Origin: CAZAGA01 sp041912175
Lineage (GTDB): Bacteria; Chloroflexota; Anaerolineae; Anaerolineales; UBA4823
DNA: 16,858 bases
Direction of reading: 5' to 3'
Assembly: GCA_041912175.1 (NCBI GenBank)
Contig: JAYRNN010000360.1
Span: 1 to 16,858, forward strand
Part shown: positions 15,580 through 16,858 of the stretch, in pieces
Numbering within the stretch: the first letter of the stretch is position 1
Layout: every line of letters starts with the position of its first letter
Translations under genes and position numbers: made by a program
The notes under the pieces: model-generated
Databases searched by the model: none
What the model was told of the DNA's origin: nothing
What the model saw: only the letters and a program-made list of their open reading frames with translations

Positions 15580-16006
15580 CAACACCTTGACGAGAGCAGA
15601 GGAGTTTAGCTTACTGATGAAGGAGCGTGCCCGAGAGTTGAAGGCGGAAGCGCGCGCGAGCAAGGACAAGGCGGAGGGGGAAAACACCCTGCTAGCCAAG
15701 ATCGCCGAGATGCCGGAACCGGATCGCTCTATGGCCGAGCGGCTCCATGCAATCATCAAAACCAACGCGCCGACCCTTTCATCGAAAACCTGGTACGGGA
15801 TACCCGCGTATGCCAATAAGGACGGCAAGGTCGTCTGCTTCTTCCAAGGCATGCACAAGTTCAACGCCAGGTACGCGACGCTCGGCTTCAACGACGTAGC
15901 CACCCTCGACGAAGGCGCCATGTGGCCGACCGCTTTCGCTCTGAAAGAGCTGACCGCCGCCGAAGAGGCGCGCATCGCCGCGCTTGTGAAGAAAGCGGTG
16001 AGCTGA
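15572..16006 (+). CDS. DUF1801 domain protein (YdhG-like)
   Basis: The reading gives 144 residues from TTG 15572. MKERARELKAEARASKDKAEGE is followed by AEMPEPDRSMAERLHAIIKTNAPTLSSKTWYGIPAYANKDGKVVCFFQ, which is the DUF1801 fold (helical start, then a beta core with W-YG-PAY and CFF). The protein ends in ALKELTAAEEARIAALVKKAVS. DUF1801 proteins include frataxin-like iron-binding proteins, but a function here is not shown. The start is uncertain. No ATG lies before 15617; a GAGGAG at 15599-15604 is 12 bases before that ATG. However, relatives have an AEE-type segment just before MKERA, and it is encoded here upstream of that ATG, which favours TTG 15572 or 15587. The TTG codon at 15572 overlaps the dyad, so the 5' end may also be decayed. 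Confidence 0.82.
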   Translation: MSCNTLTRAEEFSLLMKERARELKAEARASKDKAEGENTLLAKIAEMPEPDRSMAERLHAIIKTNAPTLSSKTWYGIPAYANKDGKVVCFFQGMHKFNARYATLGFNDVATLDEGAMWPTAFALKELTAAEEARIAALVKKAVS

Positions 16007-16091
16007 GTATTGAGCTCGCCATTGGCTGGCGCGTTGGGTCATGCTCGATAATCAATCTGAGCGTGCGAACGACAATTGCACCTTCAGGCAT

Positions 16092-16129
16092 TCAGAGCAG
16101 GGGCGTCACTCGTGACGCCGCTGCTCTGA
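16092..16129. terminator. 38-base palindrome between convergent genes
   Basis: TCAGAGCAG, one unpaired base, GGCGTCAC, a two-base loop, then GTGACGCC, one unpaired base and CTGCTCTGA form a hairpin of 17 base pairs with one internal mismatch. It lies 86 bases after the DUF1801 stop and 110 bases beyond the stop of the convergent reductase. A two-way terminator is likely by position. A T-tract is lacking on both sides, so it could also be a mobile palindromic element. The rest of 16007-16238 holds no gene. Confidence 0.5.
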
Positions 16130-16238
16130 CCTTACAACCTTATGATGCGACATTCAAGGATGCTTTCGCCCGTTGTATTTCCTGCAGGTTGGTTATATCC
16201 CGTATTTTGTAGAAACGAGCCGATCCCCAAATCTGTCT

Positions 16239-16858
16239 TTATCTACGCCGGGGCAGAGTTGCCTGATTGAGGGTTTTAATCTCCTCAGATGTTAGGTAAA
16301 AATTGATCGCTTCCGCATTAGCGGCGGCCTGGCCGGCGTTCTTGGCGCCTGGTATGGGCAGCACCACCGGGTTCTCAATTAGCCAGCGAATCGCAATCTG
16401 CGCCGGGCTTTTATCGTAACGCTTACCGATCTCGCGCAGCAGGTACACTGCAGGCGTAACCGCCTCTAGTCCTTTCCCACGAAAATTAGGCATAAAGCGC
16501 CTAAATAAACCCGTCGGCTTGGCGCCGCCGGTATATTTGCCGGTCAGCGCGCCGCTTGCCAGGGGCTGGTATGCAATAAGCGTGATCCCCAGTTCGCGAC
16601 AAGCATCCAAAACACCGTTCGTTTCGGGTTGGCGATGTAAAAGCGAATATTCAACCTGGTTAGAAGCCAATGGGACGCCGCGTATAGCCAATGCATCGTG
16701 CGCGATCCGCAACTGCTCGGCTGAGTAGTTGCTGACGCCCACCGCTTTTATTTTACCTGCTTCGACTGCATCTGCCAGCAAGTCCATTAATTGGGGGATA
16801 GAAATCGAGTTGTTCGGGAAGTGGTGCTGGTAAAGGTCGATTGTACTCCGCCCCAACC
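16239..16858 (-). CDS. aldo/keto reductase, N-terminus beyond the window
   Basis: The frame is open to the right edge and lacks about 110 N-terminal residues of a usual 310-320-residue protein; the first visible residues are LGRSTIDLYQHHFPNNS. The conserved His of the AKR catalytic tetrad is in LYQHHFP, while the Asp, Tyr and Lys of that tetrad are off the edge. Further features are KIKAVGVSNYSAEQL, the NQVEYSLLHR strand, GITLIAYQPLASGALTGKY, and the C-terminal cofactor pocket PIPGAKNAGQAAANAEAI, which is typical of NADP-linked members. It should reduce aldehydes or ketones; the substrate is unknown. It ends near a palindrome shared with the convergent DUF1801 gene. Confidence 0.9.
   Translation of the reverse strand, partial: LGRSTIDLYQHHFPNNSISIPQLMDLLADAVEAGKIKAVGVSNYSAEQLRIAHDALAIRGVPLASNQVEYSLLHRQPETNGVLDACRELGITLIAYQPLASGALTGKYTGGAKPTGLFRRFMPNFRGKGLEAVTPAVYLLREIGKRYDKSPAQIAIRWLIENPVVLPIPGAKNAGQAAANAEAINFYLTSEEIKTLNQATLPRRR

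Overview
The window looks like a piece of a chromosome (or metagenome contig) from a Chloroflexota bacterium, most likely Anaerolineae. The basis is indirect: a MalT/LAL-type LuxR regulator with a C-terminal 'GHNR.IFDKLQV' HTH, an XRE-nSTAND1-WD40 giant, DUF4386 membrane proteins and a Thr/Pro-rich lipoprotein with a FAS1 domain are a combination I associate with that phylum. No rRNA, tRNA, CRISPR array, insertion sequence or phage gene was seen, so the assignment rests on gene content only.

Left part (1-7519, almost all minus strand): transcription runs right to left from a strong promoter at 7526-7553 into a 906-residue ATP-dependent LuxR-type regulator (4799-7519). It continues into a conserved small soluble protein (4369-4641), a DUF4386 membrane protein (3590-4318), a six-helix membrane protein (2830-3483), a second DUF4386 protein (2044-2730) and two tandem paralogous four-helix membrane proteins (1556-2029, 1089-1544). 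It ends in a wrecked medium-chain alcohol dehydrogenase/quinone oxidoreductase pseudogene (335-1086). At the last three junctions the stop codon of one gene touches or overlaps the ribosome-binding site of the next, so this end is a tightly coupled operon. The function of the membrane set is unknown. The regulator promoter would give an mRNA that starts at or within a few bases of the start codon, and its -35 box lies inside the beginning of a truncated HigA-type antitoxin relic on the other strand (7547-7747).

Middle (7840-11293, minus strand): a secreted protein of unknown function (10718-11293) is followed by a 901-residue lipoprotein (7926-10631). The lipoprotein joins a type 1 periplasmic-binding-protein domain, a DUF4397-like domain, a Trp-rich segment and a C-terminal fasciclin (FAS1) domain. 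No ABC permease or ATPase is present, so the binding protein looks like a sensor or surface protein rather than a transporter part. A perfect 16-bp-arm hairpin separates the two genes, and a 12-bp-arm hairpin follows the lipoprotein gene.

Right part (11455-16858): divergent from the secreted-protein gene is a 1298-codon gene for an XRE-HTH / nSTAND1 NTPase / single transmembrane helix / 14 WD40-like repeat protein. Its architecture suggests a membrane-spanning sensor whose DNA-binding and NTPase part is cytoplasmic. A DUF1801 protein (15572-16006) and a convergent partial aldo/keto reductase (16239-16858) close the window, with a 38-bp palindrome between them. The most interesting candidate for an undescribed system is the divergent pair formed by the two extracytoplasmic proteins and the membrane STAND/WD40 protein. 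That link is inference from position only.
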